Positions 42,084-54,965 of a DNA stretch of 64,000 nt are shown here, piece by piece. Each line of letters opens with the position of its first letter. The first letter of the stretch is position 1. Source of the stretch: Chionoecetes opilio (lineage: Eukaryota; Arthropoda; Malacostraca; Decapoda; Majidae). The DNA lies in NCBI GenBank assembly GCA_016584305.1, contig JACEEZ010025354.1:152501-216500 (forward strand). Reading direction: 5' to 3'. The notes under the pieces are model-generated. The model ran no database searches, was not told the DNA's origin, and saw only the letters and a list, made by a program, of their open reading frames with translations. Made by a program: the position numbers and the translations under genes.

Positions 42084-45059
42084 GCAAAGTTTGACCTGAA
42101 GTTCCTCCTTTTATTTTATCTCACCGCTCCTGCTCATCTCTCCTACAAAAGTTTCAACGCATCAAGTTTGTGTAGAACTTTCTCTTCCGTCTCCTCTTCC
42201 AGCCAGCCAACAAAATTGAGAATGATTTTAACTTGGGTCAGCCGGCCTATCCAGCCAAACCACCTTCGAAATTTAGGTTATAGGGAAGTTACGATGGTTG
42301 GTTGATAATGACATTTTGAAAGTTATTCTAAGTCTGAAATAATCCGATTAAAAGTTTGGTCGGTATATTCTTGGCCGTCCTATAACCACTTAAGGTTATT
42401 ACTCAGTAACTTGGTGTATCTATGAGCACTGTTTAGTTTTGCATTGAAGCACCACACACTGCTATAAGAGTTTAGAAAGACGAGTTTTACTTTAGACGTA
42501 AGGCAGAGGTGCACCACCCACACTTTAATGAACTGAGCACTTTATTACTCAATGAGCATACTGTTTTCCAATCAATGGCAATGCTACATACTGAGTGGCA
42601 CTTTATAGAAAACCAACACTTGGCACTTATGTCCTGATATTTTCTCGACATTTACGAAGCTTTTTACATCAAAAGACCAAGGATACGTAAATGCCTCTTG
42701 GGAAGTAAACTTTCGCTGCACAACTCAAATAACACGCACACTGCACACGATACAACTATTTCTTCTTTAATTTGACCGATTTCCTCTACATCGAGCGAAT
42801 TAAGTGTAACATTTTTCCACTTTGCATTTTTTTTCTCACTCTGACGACGATATCTTGTTTTCTAATAATCACTTTCTCAATTCCATACACACCATCCCAT
42901 GAATCACTTTAAGGCTATTGGATTTCTACACATCTTAAAGCCACACGCTCGTAGGGAAAGGGGCAGTGTTAGGGATGAATATTTATCAGCGAATGTAATA
43001 AGACTGGCTAGCTTTACTGCTTCTTCGCGTGAGTTCCAAACCACGACCACCACCATTAGCGTGAGGGTCAGTCAGACTTGGATCTTTCCTAACTCACTCT
43101 ACCTTCCAGTAATCACGCAGAACTATGAATGCCTCGTCGTCTTTGAGCAACGTGAGACAGGCTGGCTAGAACGTAACTTTAACATTGTCACTGAAGTACT
43201 ACATAGGAATAAGTTTCACATTTTTCTTTCTGTCTCTTTTTCTCTCCTTCTCTCTTCCCTGTCTCCTTTTCTCTCTTCCTTGTCTCTTTTTCTCTCCTCT
43301 CTTCCTTCGGTCTCTTCTTCTCTCCTCTCTTTTTCTCTCCTTCTCTCTCTTTCAAGCTCTCATGTTCCTCTTGACGCTATTTTTGAGGTTTTGTAGTTTG
43401 GAATAAAGCCATAAATTTGCACTTTGAGACAATCATCTCTTCCAACTATTATCATTACAGGGAGTAAATGCCTCGTACGATTGTTTTACTTAATATTGTT
43501 ACATACTGAATGCACACGCCACATCACACGCCACGTAACACTGTGTCTGTTTTTACATGACTTAGTATATTGCATCTTCTCACAACACGATGTTAACTCA
43601 CATTTTATAATTTATCGAGTCGACACACAGTAACTATAGGGTGGGCAAATACTTCCCTACAAACTATATGTCACATCACCTCAAACACTTCTAAATTGTG
43701 GTCAAGTTAGAAAAAAAAGTATGTTTCGAGCATCTTCACGTACTTCGCACCACACGTTATAGACTTGCTTATAACCACATGATTAAAAGGAAAATGTTCC
43801 GCACTGCTTATTTAAAGTCAGTTTTGCCTCGTTTCACTCGATTCCACGTTACTTGGTTGAACTTGTCACGTTTGTCTGACCAACACAATATTACCACACA
43901 CACTCACTCACTCACACACACAAACGCACGCACATTCGGTGAAAGTCGTGAGGCGAGAGGCAGCAGTAGGAGCAACGCGCAAATGTGTCACAATTAACTG
44001 AAGGAACTCGGAATAAAATAATACATCACATTTTCTTCACATTCACTACTCCACTTTGTTGTCGGGGATTGATATATCGGAGTAAAGTTTCAAGTCACTA
44101 TGAAGGTCGAGTTTTAAAGTTTCGACGGGGTTAAGGTCTGGCTGGCTGGTTGTGGTGATGGTGGCAGTTGTGGTGAAAGTGTTGTATGTCATTAGAGGCG
44201 AGTGGCAGTGTAATGAGGAATGTGCTGGTAATGGTGGTTGTTTGGAGTGTTGATGGTGATGGGCAATTCCACAGTGATTGTGTGAAAAAGTAGTGGTTGG
44301 CTGAATGTGTGTGTGTGTGTATGTGTGTGTGTGACTGTGCTGATATGTAATTTTTTCCTTGGTGAAGTAGAAATAGCAAGAAGTAGCACTCGTAAAAAAT
44401 GTTAAGTTGTGAAAGTTGTAGAAATTGTATTTTTGTTGCTGGAAATGTGGCAGTGGTTGTAATGTTATGAGTTGTTGTAGTAGTAGCAGTTATTGTGGTT
44501 GCAGTGATAGTGGGAGTGGATGACATCACCACCACACATGCCTTCACACCACCCAGAGACTAAGTCCAACATTTTCTTCCTATCATTTTTTTATGAGTGG
44601 GCAATGTTCCCGAGCCTCACGCTTTGAGTCCTTTGCCGCCACAGCACGCGGGAGGCCTCACGCGGCCTCACTACGGCACCACCAAGGCGGAGTGTAAATG
44701 TAAATGAGGTAAAAGTTGAACCCACGCGAAGTTACGACTAGCTTCAAAGTTTCTCTTTTACTTTTTCTATTTCCTTTTCCTTTTCTAAGACACTTCGTGG
44801 CGAGTGGTGACGGTGTGTGACAGAGGCAATCGTGGGGCTGTTACCTCTTATAACACAAGTCGAGAAGTACAAGTCTTACCTTGTGCTGGACGAGACTTCT
44901 CTTCATGTGCAGTGGTATTCCATGTATGTCCAGGAACAAGTTAAACAACATAAAATTCACTGTGCACAACCTTGCCAATGAGTCGCAGGCTCACAAACAA
45001 CCACAGGTGATATATATGTGTGCTACACCAACTGTCTTCAACACGAACACCAACAACTA
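42084..45059. other. 3 kb AT-rich unique stretch
   Basis: No long simple repeat. Pyrimidine-rich at 43,220-43,350; GT/GGT-rich at 44,140-44,530. A 165-residue plus-strand frame at 42,899-43,396 ends in Ser/Leu composition and is not convincing. Confidence 0.5.
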
Positions 45060-45900
45060 AAACTGGTCAGATGTCAGTCAAGAAGCGCGCGAGCGAGGGA
45101 CGTGCTCGTCCCACTCCGCACGGAACGCGTGTTATGTTCGTACTGCCCGCCCCCTCTGGCCTCGCTGCCTGCGCCTCGGCCCAAACTGTTGTACTGTGCA
45201 TACTAGTGCATTTCTGCATTCTGCGCCTTTTTTGCGTTTTCGCGTTTCTCATCGATACATTTAGTTTCCATACTTTTCTTTTGTAGATTTCAGGATGCGC
45301 ATGCACATATACCGTAATAATAAGTGTAAACACACAAGATTTGAGAAATTATAAAAAGATATCGTACAGCGGCAGCGCATACGCAGTGAGTGACTGCCTT
45401 CCAATCGCGGCTCGCTTGACCTGGCCTGACCATTCGACTCAGGCTGCCATGTCAGCAGTATCCCTCGGCCTCCTCCGGCCAGCCCACTACACTCCGCCCA
45501 ATGAGAGCATTTTGACCGGCGCGCGGTCTCGCGCGGAACTTTGCTTTTTTACCATGCCTTAATTTTCCACAATTACGTACTTCCTCGCGTGAGCCGCCTC
45601 CACTACAACCGCCCGCGGCTTCGCACCGCTAGGCCAACGCATTACTGCGTGCACATAACACGGATGCAAAATTGACACCGATCTTTCTTTTTCTCGCCGT
45701 AAGCTAACAAGACTGACGAAACTTTTGCTCACTGAAACCTGGATGCAGGCGATCTAGGTAACATGCAGGACTCGCGCTCGCTGTCCCTGTCTCACTTTTC
45801 GTAGCCGCCCGCCGCACGGCTCTAACCCCAGTTTCCTCCCTCCCACTAGCGCTACCTACCGTCAGCCCGCCCGCCACCCGCGCTCAACTTCAGCGGCAAA
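45060..45900. promoter_or_regulatory. GC-rich, CpG-bearing promoter-like region
   Basis: CpG-dense segments at 45,085-45,180, 45,365-45,540, 45,580-45,640 and 45,770-45,895. A CCGCCCAAT (GC box fused to CCAAT box) lies at 45,494-45,502. No TATA box stands out. Direction of any transcript is unclear; small frames here are not recognisable. Confidence 0.35.
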
Positions 45901-45916
45901 AATTCTCCGCTTTAGT

Positions 45917-45960
<44 letters not shown>

Positions 45961-46017
45961 TGTGTTGCGTACCTGTAGTAAGGGATGTGTTTCTGCCTAC
46001 CTGAATGTGTGTATGTG

Positions 46018-46116
<99 letters not shown>

Positions 46117-46120
46117 GAGA
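45917..46120. repeat. (GT)n and (GA)n microsatellites
   Basis: GT at 45,920-45,957, about 60 bp of unique sequence, then GA at 46,021-46,120 with one GGGA break. Confidence 0.96.
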
Positions 46121-46523
46121 ACGTAAGCTTCACATTTCGAAGACTTACTCATGGCAGTCTTACAACACTCTACTTCCATTCCATCGTTTTTCGGCCATCC
46201 ATCCACACACTCGGCAATGCACTACACTACACACACACACACGCACATACGCACACACACACTCCCTCCCCGTCGCCCCTCATCTCGCTCGCTCTCTCCT
46301 CTCTTTCGCATCTCTCCTCACGTGTTCTCCAGTTCTCCCAAAGCATACCCATTCTCCTTCTTCCCTGCGTTCTCCGTTCTTCTTTTCTACTTCGACTTTT
46401 ACTCCAGCAGCGTATGTATGCAGTCCGACCTTTCCTTTACTTCGATATCATTTTTTTTTTGTCACTGAATAGTTGGTATGTTTTATTCTATGCTCGTTTC
46501 ATGTCTTTGTTTTTTTGTGAAAG

Positions 46524-46622
46524 CTGTTGTTGTTGTTGTTGTTGTTTTTAAGGTGTATACAGAGGGCGAGTAGTCATCTGTCTATCTGACTTTCTATCTG
46601 TCCATCTATCTATCTATCTATA
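46524..46622. repeat. (TGT)n and (TATC)n, short
   Basis: About seven TGT triplets to 46,546, then scattered TATC/TGTC tetranucleotides ending with four pure units at 46,603-46,622. Confidence 0.88.
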
Positions 46623-47101
46623 CTATTCAGTTCACTTCGTATTGTTTGTCATCTACGTGTATGTTGTTAAGTCTTTTGTTTCTGGTCTTTCCTTTATATA
46701 TTGTTTGATGCCGAGATCTCTGTTTGTATGTTATCCTGTCTGTCAAACTATCTTACTGCCTGTCTGCCTATCTGTATTCTGCCATTCAGTCATTCAGTTT
46801 GTCTGTTCGTCTCATCAACGCATCGTATTCAATGTATCTCACTCTTGCCGTCAATTTCAAGGCCTCTGAAATAGTAACACCAGCCAGTTATAATTACTCT
46901 GACACCCTATTTTCGGTACTACATTTTCGCATGGCTTATTTCACTGACGCCACAGAAAGAAAAGTTCAGCACATGTAGCACAGTAAGTAACACACGTATA
47001 TCAGTTTGCAGGATACGTCACAATGAAAAAAGGAGAGAGTAACAAAATTTGAAACATCACGAATGACATGTATCCCATTTCCTCCCTTCCCGCCAAAAAC
47101 T
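46623..47101. other. AT-rich unique stretch, no gene seen
   Basis: Nothing recognisable. Confidence 0.5.
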
Positions 47102-47176
47102 CCAGCGTGTTCTAGCCCAAGTTATTCCAGCGTGTTCTAGCCCAAGTTTTCCCAGCGTGTTCTAGCCCAAGTTTTC
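47102..47176. repeat. 25-bp minisatellite, 3 copies
   Basis: Units begin CCAGCGTGTTCTAGCCCAAG at 47,102, 47,127 and 47,152; the last few bases of each vary. Confidence 0.96.
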
Positions 47177-48364
47177 CGCTCACGAGCTCATCCTGGCGTC
47201 CCGCACCTCATCCGCTCGGCTGCCCTGCGGTGGACGACGATCGATATCCAAGTTACATATCGGCTAACACTTGGCCACCGCTACTCCCAACTACCAACCA
47301 TAGTCGTTGCTCAATACTTGATATAATTGGTATAGGCAGAAAATGAAGCTTAATGTGTAAATCAGAAAGTGATCGTTAGCTCTTCACCACGGAATGCATA
47401 TAATGAGGCATGATTAGTGATCCCAAACTCCGGCACATGAAATTGGTTCCACGTGATAAGACTCAGGTGTGTTGGTCTGTACTACCAGCTGCTGAGCTGC
47501 GGGGAGCACGTCGCCACACACGCAATACATGTTATGAAATTATACACCTATACTTGGTTACTATGCATGATCCCGCACGTTTTCATGATGCTGCATAATT
47601 AATCCCAACTTATCACAGCTGGCACTAGAGGGGTGTATGCATCTAGGTGTGCATGTATGTATGTACGTGTATGTATGCTGTAACAGTGACAATGATGTAT
47701 GAGAAGCAGAATAGCATCAAAACTATTAAACTAAGAAGCAAAACTGAGGACTTTGTAGGCATAAGACAAAAGTGCGGGTTTTGAAGGCATAGGCTAACAC
47801 CGTGGGCCTGACATGTGTAATGCAGTAACAGCGAAGCCACATGAGGTATAGAATATCACTACATCCCTCTCTGTACGGGATGAAAGTGAAGCCCTTCTTT
47901 ATATAGAATAACACGAAGGAACTTGTGTGTGCCTTACATAACCAGTGACGGCCATGTATGTATTAATAGTATAAGTTACAGACTGTATTGCAACAGAACT
48001 ACATGTAATGCTGATTAGGCCTATGCTCTCATGTAGTGATGATAAATAGTCTTGTTTTTATCAATCTGATCCTTAGGTGCCATGTCAATGTCGCACTTTA
48101 TCGAATTGACACGAAACATTCTTCAGGGAGGGTAAAAGGGGAGAGAAAAAAAATCTACCTAAAATCATATTAACAGACGGGTGAAAAAATCCGTGACATA
48201 CGAGAATAAAGGAAAAATACATATAGATAAATAAGCTGCTCACAAATTACAAAAAATGACCAATAAAATGTTCCTTTCTAATCAGTTTGTGGACGGCGTG
48301 GCAGCGTATATACATTAATGAGAAGGTTGTGTCTCCCCGGTGTAAGAAAAAAGAGAGAGCGAGG
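47177..48364. other. unique stretch, no gene seen
   Basis: AT-rich, single-copy-looking. Confidence 0.5.
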
Positions 48365-48367
48365 CAT

Positions 48368-48515
48368 TAATTCCGTCACATTACTAAGTTCTAGGTCTTT
48401 ATTCAGTCACATTACTAAGTTCTAGGCCTTAATTCAGTCACATTACTAAGTTCTAGGTCTTAATTCAGTCACATTACTAAGTTTTAGGCCTTAATTCCGT
48501 CACATTACTAAGTTT
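48368..48515. repeat. 31-bp minisatellite, 5 copies
   Basis: GTCACATTACTAAGTT starts at 48,375, 48,406, 48,437, 48,468 and 48,499, exactly 31 bp apart. The linker alternates between TCTAGGTCTT and TCTAGGCCTT types, hinting at a two-unit higher order. Confidence 0.97.
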
Positions 48516-48745
48516 ACATTTCGAGTTTCGGTGTCAGCATCGTCAGGAGTGAGGCGGCAGACCCTCGTTGCCTCGGAGGGCCATGGGTGCCTCCTGCCGG
48601 CACCCGGGGAGGTGCTGCCGAGTTTTGTGGGGCGAAGACTTTCTTGTTCATGCTCTGGATGCCACACGGAAAATTGGGAGTGACACCACTACATTCTGAA
48701 GCGACATCAATAACAGCGTCCCTTTGAAATGTAACTTTTTTACCT
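48514..48745 (-). CDS. possible terminal coding exon, unrecognised
   Basis: On the minus strand a pyrimidine-rich stretch ends in GTTCTTCAG and is followed at 48,745 by a frame of about 76 codons to TAA at 48,516-48,514. The frame has mixed, protein-like codon use. It holds two Cys, a Pro/Gly/Ala/Arg-rich segment and ends Thr-Pro-Lys-Leu-Glu-Met. The same CAG|GTAAAA could instead be a weak donor, and an ATG at 48,756 makes an 80-residue frame without splicing. The stop is built from the first bases of the 31-bp minisatellite, and AATAAA (minus strand, 48,403-48,398) sits inside the array about 110 bp downstream. An overlapping minus frame (48,648-48,845) also looks fairly protein-like, so a frameshifted relic is possible. 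Confidence 0.25.
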
Positions 48746-48845
48746 GAAGAACACATGAGGAACGAGTCTCTGGCATGCAGTTTTGATGGGACTGCTGCGC
48801 TACATGCAAGTAATCAATACGCGAATACAGTTCTTTTTGAAACAC

Positions 48846-49363
48846 TAAAACTTGATTTCTTTACCTGATTTTTACGATAAACATGTAGTACCAGAGTAAA
48901 GAAATAGATATAGAGATGAATTTATAACTATTAATAATAATCCTTCCCTATTAAAAGTGAGCTGAAGCTTATCATAGTGACTGATGGTTATTCATGACAT
49001 CTCCCATCAACATTACTAGACTGACACTATAGACCAACACGACACGATGACATTTGGTGGATGTCAGTGCATAGGTGGATCAGGAGTAACTAAGGGTATG
49101 AAGAACAATGATCCATCAACTTAAGTACCTGTAACTTAAAAATCTTTCCTGACCTGTATTCTAATGCGCCGTCACAGTATTATTGAAAAAAGTCTGCAAC
49201 CTTCTTGGTTCACTTAAGCTACACTGGAGTCGCATCTTTCTCGGTGAGGAAGCGGTTGAATCAGTTTTCTTCTCCACAGGACGGCTCCACGAAATGTGCT
49301 TGTCCTTCAAACACCCTCAAGAAAGTCACATTGATCATGTAAAAAATATCTAATAGGTTTTTT

Positions 49364-49398
<35 letters not shown>

Positions 49399-50260
49399 AT
49401 GGCTCAGATCTGGATCAGATCAGACAGCACGTTACCTCACAGCCGTGCTCGCAAGCCGCTGCACTGCCTGTATCCGCACAACGACCACTGAAGCTTGAAC
49501 GGGCACAGAGACGATGCCGCCAGCCTAACCCATGTCCCACTTGCATCCTCCCGGCGACCTTCGATATCCTGATCGAGCAAAAACTTTTCAGGCCGAGTAT
49601 GAAGCTCTAAAGCACAAACTTAGGCTCAGAATATATTCTCATTTAAACATCCGACTTTCATTAATTCTTCGAGTCTCTTTAGCAGGCACGGGGGTGGGGG
49701 GGGGGCGTGGCGGTGCACGTGTCTTTCATAGCGTCTCTTGGTCATGCCGAATGATAACACACTCTTCTGCTTTCTTTGAGTAACCAATTGATATAACATA
49801 GCATGATCGATTATCAAATATATGAAAATAAATACAAATCCACCGTATTCGGATGATAAATATTTTGTAGATGTTAAAGTATCAAAGGTGAAACTTGTAA
49901 TCGAAGTCTCATAAACTTTACACAAACATTACCCAATTTACAGTTGACTGTGACTAAGATAACGCATATCTTGTATCCACACGTATTTCTAGTACTTCAA
50001 AGGCAGTGCTTTTGTCATTTTCTTCTGTCCTTTTTGTGGTGATGTGTTGTGTGGTGTGTGTGAGTGTGATGTTTTATAAATGGTAGAGAGGCTAGAGACT
50101 GATAAATGGTGTGGTGTATGTGGTGTTATGTGACGTGCGTGGGTTCGTGTTGGCCTAAAAAATTCAGCCATAAGAAGTGGTGATGAGCCTGATACATACA
50201 TTAATCATTGCGAACCTCTGCTAACATTCTTAGAAGCCAAGGTCACGCATGCCACCAAGA
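48846..50260. other. unique stretch, no gene seen
   Basis: Short (CT)n at 49,369-49,393; G9 run at about 49,697-49,706. An 83-residue plus-strand frame at 49,532-49,783 begins with reasonable composition but has no recognisable motif. Confidence 0.5.
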
Positions 50261-50484
<224 letters not shown>

Positions 50485-50486
<2 letters not shown>

Positions 50487-51039
50487 TTCAACACAGATTC
50501 AAGACTTTACTTCTCAACGTTAACCACACGACGTGCATGTTTGCCAACGCACTTCAGAAAAAACGACTTGGCAGACAACTGCGTAATAAGCAAAACCATG
50601 TGGCTGAGAATATATTACACACTCCACACACGTATGAGAAGGCAGACCGCTAAAGTCGTCTTCCTTAACATAATCCTTCCTGCCACAATATAACACACTC
50701 AAACCACAAGATGACGACCTCGTGGCTTCCTTAAAACACCTTAACGTGACATAATACCCCACTTACTTCTTCGTGGCGTGACACAGCACCACTTCTCCCC
50801 TCCCCCTCCCTCGCCTCCACACCTCCACCTCCACCTCCTTTCCCCCCCCTGCCCTTCCTGCTCCACCTGCACGTAAATCAGCCGCAGGTAACGTGACGCC
50901 TCTCAACAAGGCATCAACGAGGTGATCACCCCCAACGAGGCCGTAAATTGACTATTCATGCCAGAGCTTCCTGTGTCCGACAAAACATCAACACAGGCGC
51001 TAATTTTACCTTTTCACCATCTATACATCTGATCCCCAC
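50485..51039. other. unique stretch, no gene seen
   Basis: C-rich at 50,790-50,870. Confidence 0.5.
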
Positions 51040-51128
51040 CTCCTCCTCCTCCTCCTCCTCCTCCTCCTCCTCCTCCTCCTCCTCCGCCTCCTCCTCCACC
51101 ACCACCTACACTTCCTCCTCCTCCTCCC
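51040..51128. repeat. (CCT)n microsatellite
   Basis: CCT triplets, pure for about 45 bp, then with GCC and ACC variants. Confidence 0.95.
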
Positions 51129-52854
51129 ACTCATCAGTCTGCGCGTGATATATGGACAATGGTTAGGACGGACTGTTGAAAGCATGTGTATCATTATCAA
51201 CATTTATCATAGCACATAATTCGCTTTAGTGTTTGTTTATGATCCGCCTATGAGTATGTTGTAGGCTGAGTGTGGTGTTCGTGTCCATAGTGTGGCCTGG
51301 CACCGAGGAGGCCAGTGACCCGTCCAGTGATGTCAGAAATGAATGATAGGAAAAAGGTGTCAGTGATGTGGAGTGTGGCATGTCTGTGTATGTGTGTGTC
51401 TGTGCGTGTGTATGAGCGTGTGTATGTGCGTGTGTATGTGCGTGGGTGTGGTTTATATCTGATCTCTAATTTGACATAATAGTCTGACATTCACTGTATA
51501 TGCAGATTACAGTGTTCATTGTGACGCAGCGGTGGTCTGCTGGGCACGCCTTGTCACACACGTGGCTGTCAAGTCTTCCTCTTATCGCTCGGTCGCATCG
51601 GACAGACTGCGGCTAATGTAATTTTTAGTACAAATTTTCTAGTTTTCACTTAATGCTAACATAGATATAAGAATATACTGCACTCTTCCATAATGCTACA
51701 TGAAAATATTCTTTGATACAAGCAAGTTACGTTTCTTGTGCATTTATGTAATTTTCAAGAAAAAATTATCCCTTATACTAAACCTTGCAATTCACGAACG
51801 TCTGAGTCTGCGACCTGTTTGCAGCGTCGACTAAGCCAGCCAGCGACCACACAGCGAGGCTATCCGCCACAGCTCACCATAAACATTCAAAAAGGTGATA
51901 AGCATAATCAGGCTTTCTGTAAGACTCATGGCAGAGCCTGTGATGGCGGTGTATTATGATATCAGAAGGAGTATTAAGCATCATGATGAACACGTGCTAA
52001 CTAAATATTTTTTTCAAAACAATCGCAATGATATTTAGAAGTAATAAAATATCTAAGAAGTATTCGTATTTTCCTGATGTTCTCCGAAAATATAATCAGA
52101 ATTTGAGTTATGAAAGTGCAAGGACCTCTACATAGGTAATTATATGCCAGACCATAAATAACTCTACGGAAATCACCGATTAACATAGCAGTATTGGGAA
52201 CGAAGTCATTACATTTACAAGCTACATCCTCAGCAGGCGACACCACGATTCCGAGAAGGCAAAAGCGACACGACAACGATGGTTTTGGATGTTGAGCGAT
52301 GACAATGAGGTGAAAGTTGACGAAGGAAGCTGTGAACACCGCAGCACCGCGGGGGCGGCGCCTCAACACGGATTCTTGTATCAAAGCTTCGCTATCGCTT
52401 ATCATTTGGGCAAAGATGGATCAACAGTGGCGATAGATGGTTTGTGGACGGCAGTGAGTGTGGTATTGGGCGTCAATGCATATTGCTTGTTTTACACACT
52501 GCAACTCTTACTGTAACAAAGTTCAATGTACGAGAATGTAGAAAGAACATAGGAAACTCAAATCACGCAGTATATTATATAACATATTTATCGTTTGGTC
52601 GAAGCATTACGAGTATATTCGAGGCGCTGTTACGGACTGTGTGTGATGTCCGGCGGGCGGCGCGGCAGAGGCGGCCGACGAGCGTCAAGTCCGCAACGGA
52701 CGAAGTGTTTGTCACGAGGCGATCCGCTGAAGTTACAGTGATAAGAAAAAAAAAGTCATGTAGTGAAACCGTAAAAATATAGAATCAGAGAAATGAAGAC
52801 GATTATTAAGTTCCTAATGAGAACCAAGTAATGAGAACGTACTACGCTGGAGGA
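51129..52854. other. unique stretch, no gene seen
   Basis: AT-rich; a GC-rich pocket at 52,640-52,730. Overlapping frames at 52,001-52,405 minus and 52,289-52,516 plus are of chance length. Confidence 0.5.
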
Positions 52855-52906
52855 GACGTTCATGTGAGTGTCAAATGTGATAACTTTCAGCACACACATG
52901 AACGTC
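52855..52906. repeat. inverted repeat, 12-bp arms
   Basis: GACGTTCATGTG at 52,855-52,866 and its exact reverse complement at 52,895-52,906, 28-bp spacer. Confidence 0.92.
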
Positions 52907-53929
52907 AGCCTTCTTCACAACCCAAGTGAAGCCTTTGAGCACAGCGGTGTTGTCCTTGAGGATACCTGAGAGGCTACCTGGACATTTCGTAATGGACACG
53001 TTCATAGTAATGAGAGTTTTACCCTGGAATTTCAATGATATATTTTGAACCTTTTAATTTGCACTTACTCCACACTTAGTGCAAAACATTGCTTTACAAT
53101 ATCAAGGGACGCCCACATGTATTGCATGAAAAAAAATAGTAGAATCCTAAAGCAAAGATGAAAATTAACAAACAATAGAAAATGTATATTACTTTAAAAT
53201 AAAATTTATTATGAAGGATGACAGGCAGTTCCCTGATCCAGGTCTTCTAGAGCAAGAAATTTCATGGTAGCAGCTGATAAGAAATATAACTTAAATAAAT
53301 AGGTGCTTCTAAGACAGTCATATCAGCACAGCAAGACAGAGCAAAGCACAAAGAAGTGAATACCATGGTGCACCAATCACGGAAATTACGGTGTTCTACC
53401 GCCTTGCTCTTGGCTAGAAAACATATGAAAGATTCACAATAATACTTGAAGTACCGGAAGCAAAAAGCGTTGAGGCTAAGAGGCTACACAGGCTTATATT
53501 CAACATCATTTTCACGGGAGGACGCCAACATTAAAAGAAATTTGTTGTCAGGAACCGTGACGGGAGGGACGGAGGTGAGTGCGGCCACGACCTGACCAAG
53601 GTTGCCGGAAGGGAGCGCACGCTGCACGCTGACACCACCACAGCACCCACACTGCTACACTGCAGGGAGGGAGCCTGACCATGAACAACTTAAAAGACAA
53701 TGGGGTGACAAAAAAATGCGTCCAGTAATGACTTCATTATCAGTCATGATCAGAGAGAGAAACGAAAAAGTAAAAAAAAAAAACAACGTTTAGCCGAACG
53801 TGGCTTGTTTTTTGTATTTTTTTTTTCTGATATAAACTACGACGGATTCACATCGTCAGCTGAAGAATATACATTTTATTCTTATTTACTAGTGGGAACC
53901 ACACAATTATGCATTTCGTATTTCCGGCA

Positions 53930-53968
53930 CTATTTACTTTCAAGACTCGGTGTCCTGAAAGTAAATAG
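53930..53968. repeat. hairpin, perfect 13-bp arms
   Basis: CTATTTACTTTCA at 53,930-53,942 and TGAAAGTAAATAG at 53,956-53,968, 13-nt loop. Confidence 0.95.
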
Positions 53969-54916
53969 TCTTTGTCTTTTAGAAAAAAAGTAAGTAAAAC
54001 TGAAGGTCGGAAGAAACATGTGCAACTTATGAGTCGTAGCACAACAGCCTCAGGCCCTTGAAACCAGAGAGCTTCCCTCGTCACGGTGGTTCTGGTGATG
54101 GTGGATAATGGTGGATTTAGTAGTGGATGTGGTGGTGGTTGAGGACACGTTCAGGCGGTGGCGTAAGTGGAAGGAGGAAAACTTTGTCGGTATTGTGGAA
54201 TCTAAATTTGAATCTTACGTGGGCCAAGCGGAAGTCAATATTACAACAGCGGTGTCCGGGGCGTAGAAGTGACATTATCCTCACAACACCAGCCTGCAGG
54301 ACGCTGCTGATGGCTGGGCGTCAGACGCACCCCGACACTCACACACCCAGCCACTTTAGCCATTTAACATTATCAGCTATAGTGACTTCAGTGGCAAAAG
54401 ATTTTTTTTTTCTACAAATAAAATGACGAGGGCGTGTTTTGACGACATTATATTTGCACACAATCACTTTTTTAAAGTTATTGTATTTAAGTACACTTAC
54501 ATCTTGATAATCTAAACGTCTGTCTCAGTCAAAATATATACGTGACGCTATCCTCACATCACTTTTCATACCGCAAGCAAGAAATTATTTCTGGTATAGA
54601 ACAAAGTCTGCTTCAGGAAGTAACACAAGTTGTTCTGGCGCCACAAGCGGTAAAATTATAGATAAAAAAAAATGTATAAGCGTGCATTGCAATCAGCATT
54701 CTTAACTTCCTGTGAAACTACTAGTTAGCTGCAGCTATCACCGCACGAGCGGAAACTGGACAATGTTTTCGCTTGAGAATCGGTGGAAGTTAATAAGGTT
54801 TTAGGCGGCGGCTGTAGGGCTCTCTTCGTGGGCTTTCCTCCAGATGGACAACCACAAGGGACCAGTATTAGTACACAGATTACGTACTAAACCCATGACA
54901 TTACCCGCACAAGTAT

Positions 54917-54965
54917 GCACAAACCAACGCTGTACCAGTAGACTGTAGCACAAACCAACGCTGTA
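54917..54965. repeat. 18-bp direct repeat, 31-bp period
   Basis: GCACAAACCAACGCTGTA at 54,917 and 54,948, identical. Confidence 0.95.

Noticed and set aside
48368..48515. Regular 31-bp repeats that might suggest a CRISPR array
   Set aside because: The units are contiguous with no unique spacers, in a eukaryote-like context; it is a minisatellite.
52001..52405. 134-residue minus-strand frame outside repeats
   Set aside because: About this many frames of that length are expected by chance from the number of ATGs in 64 kb; no motif recognised and an overlapping plus frame is equally open.
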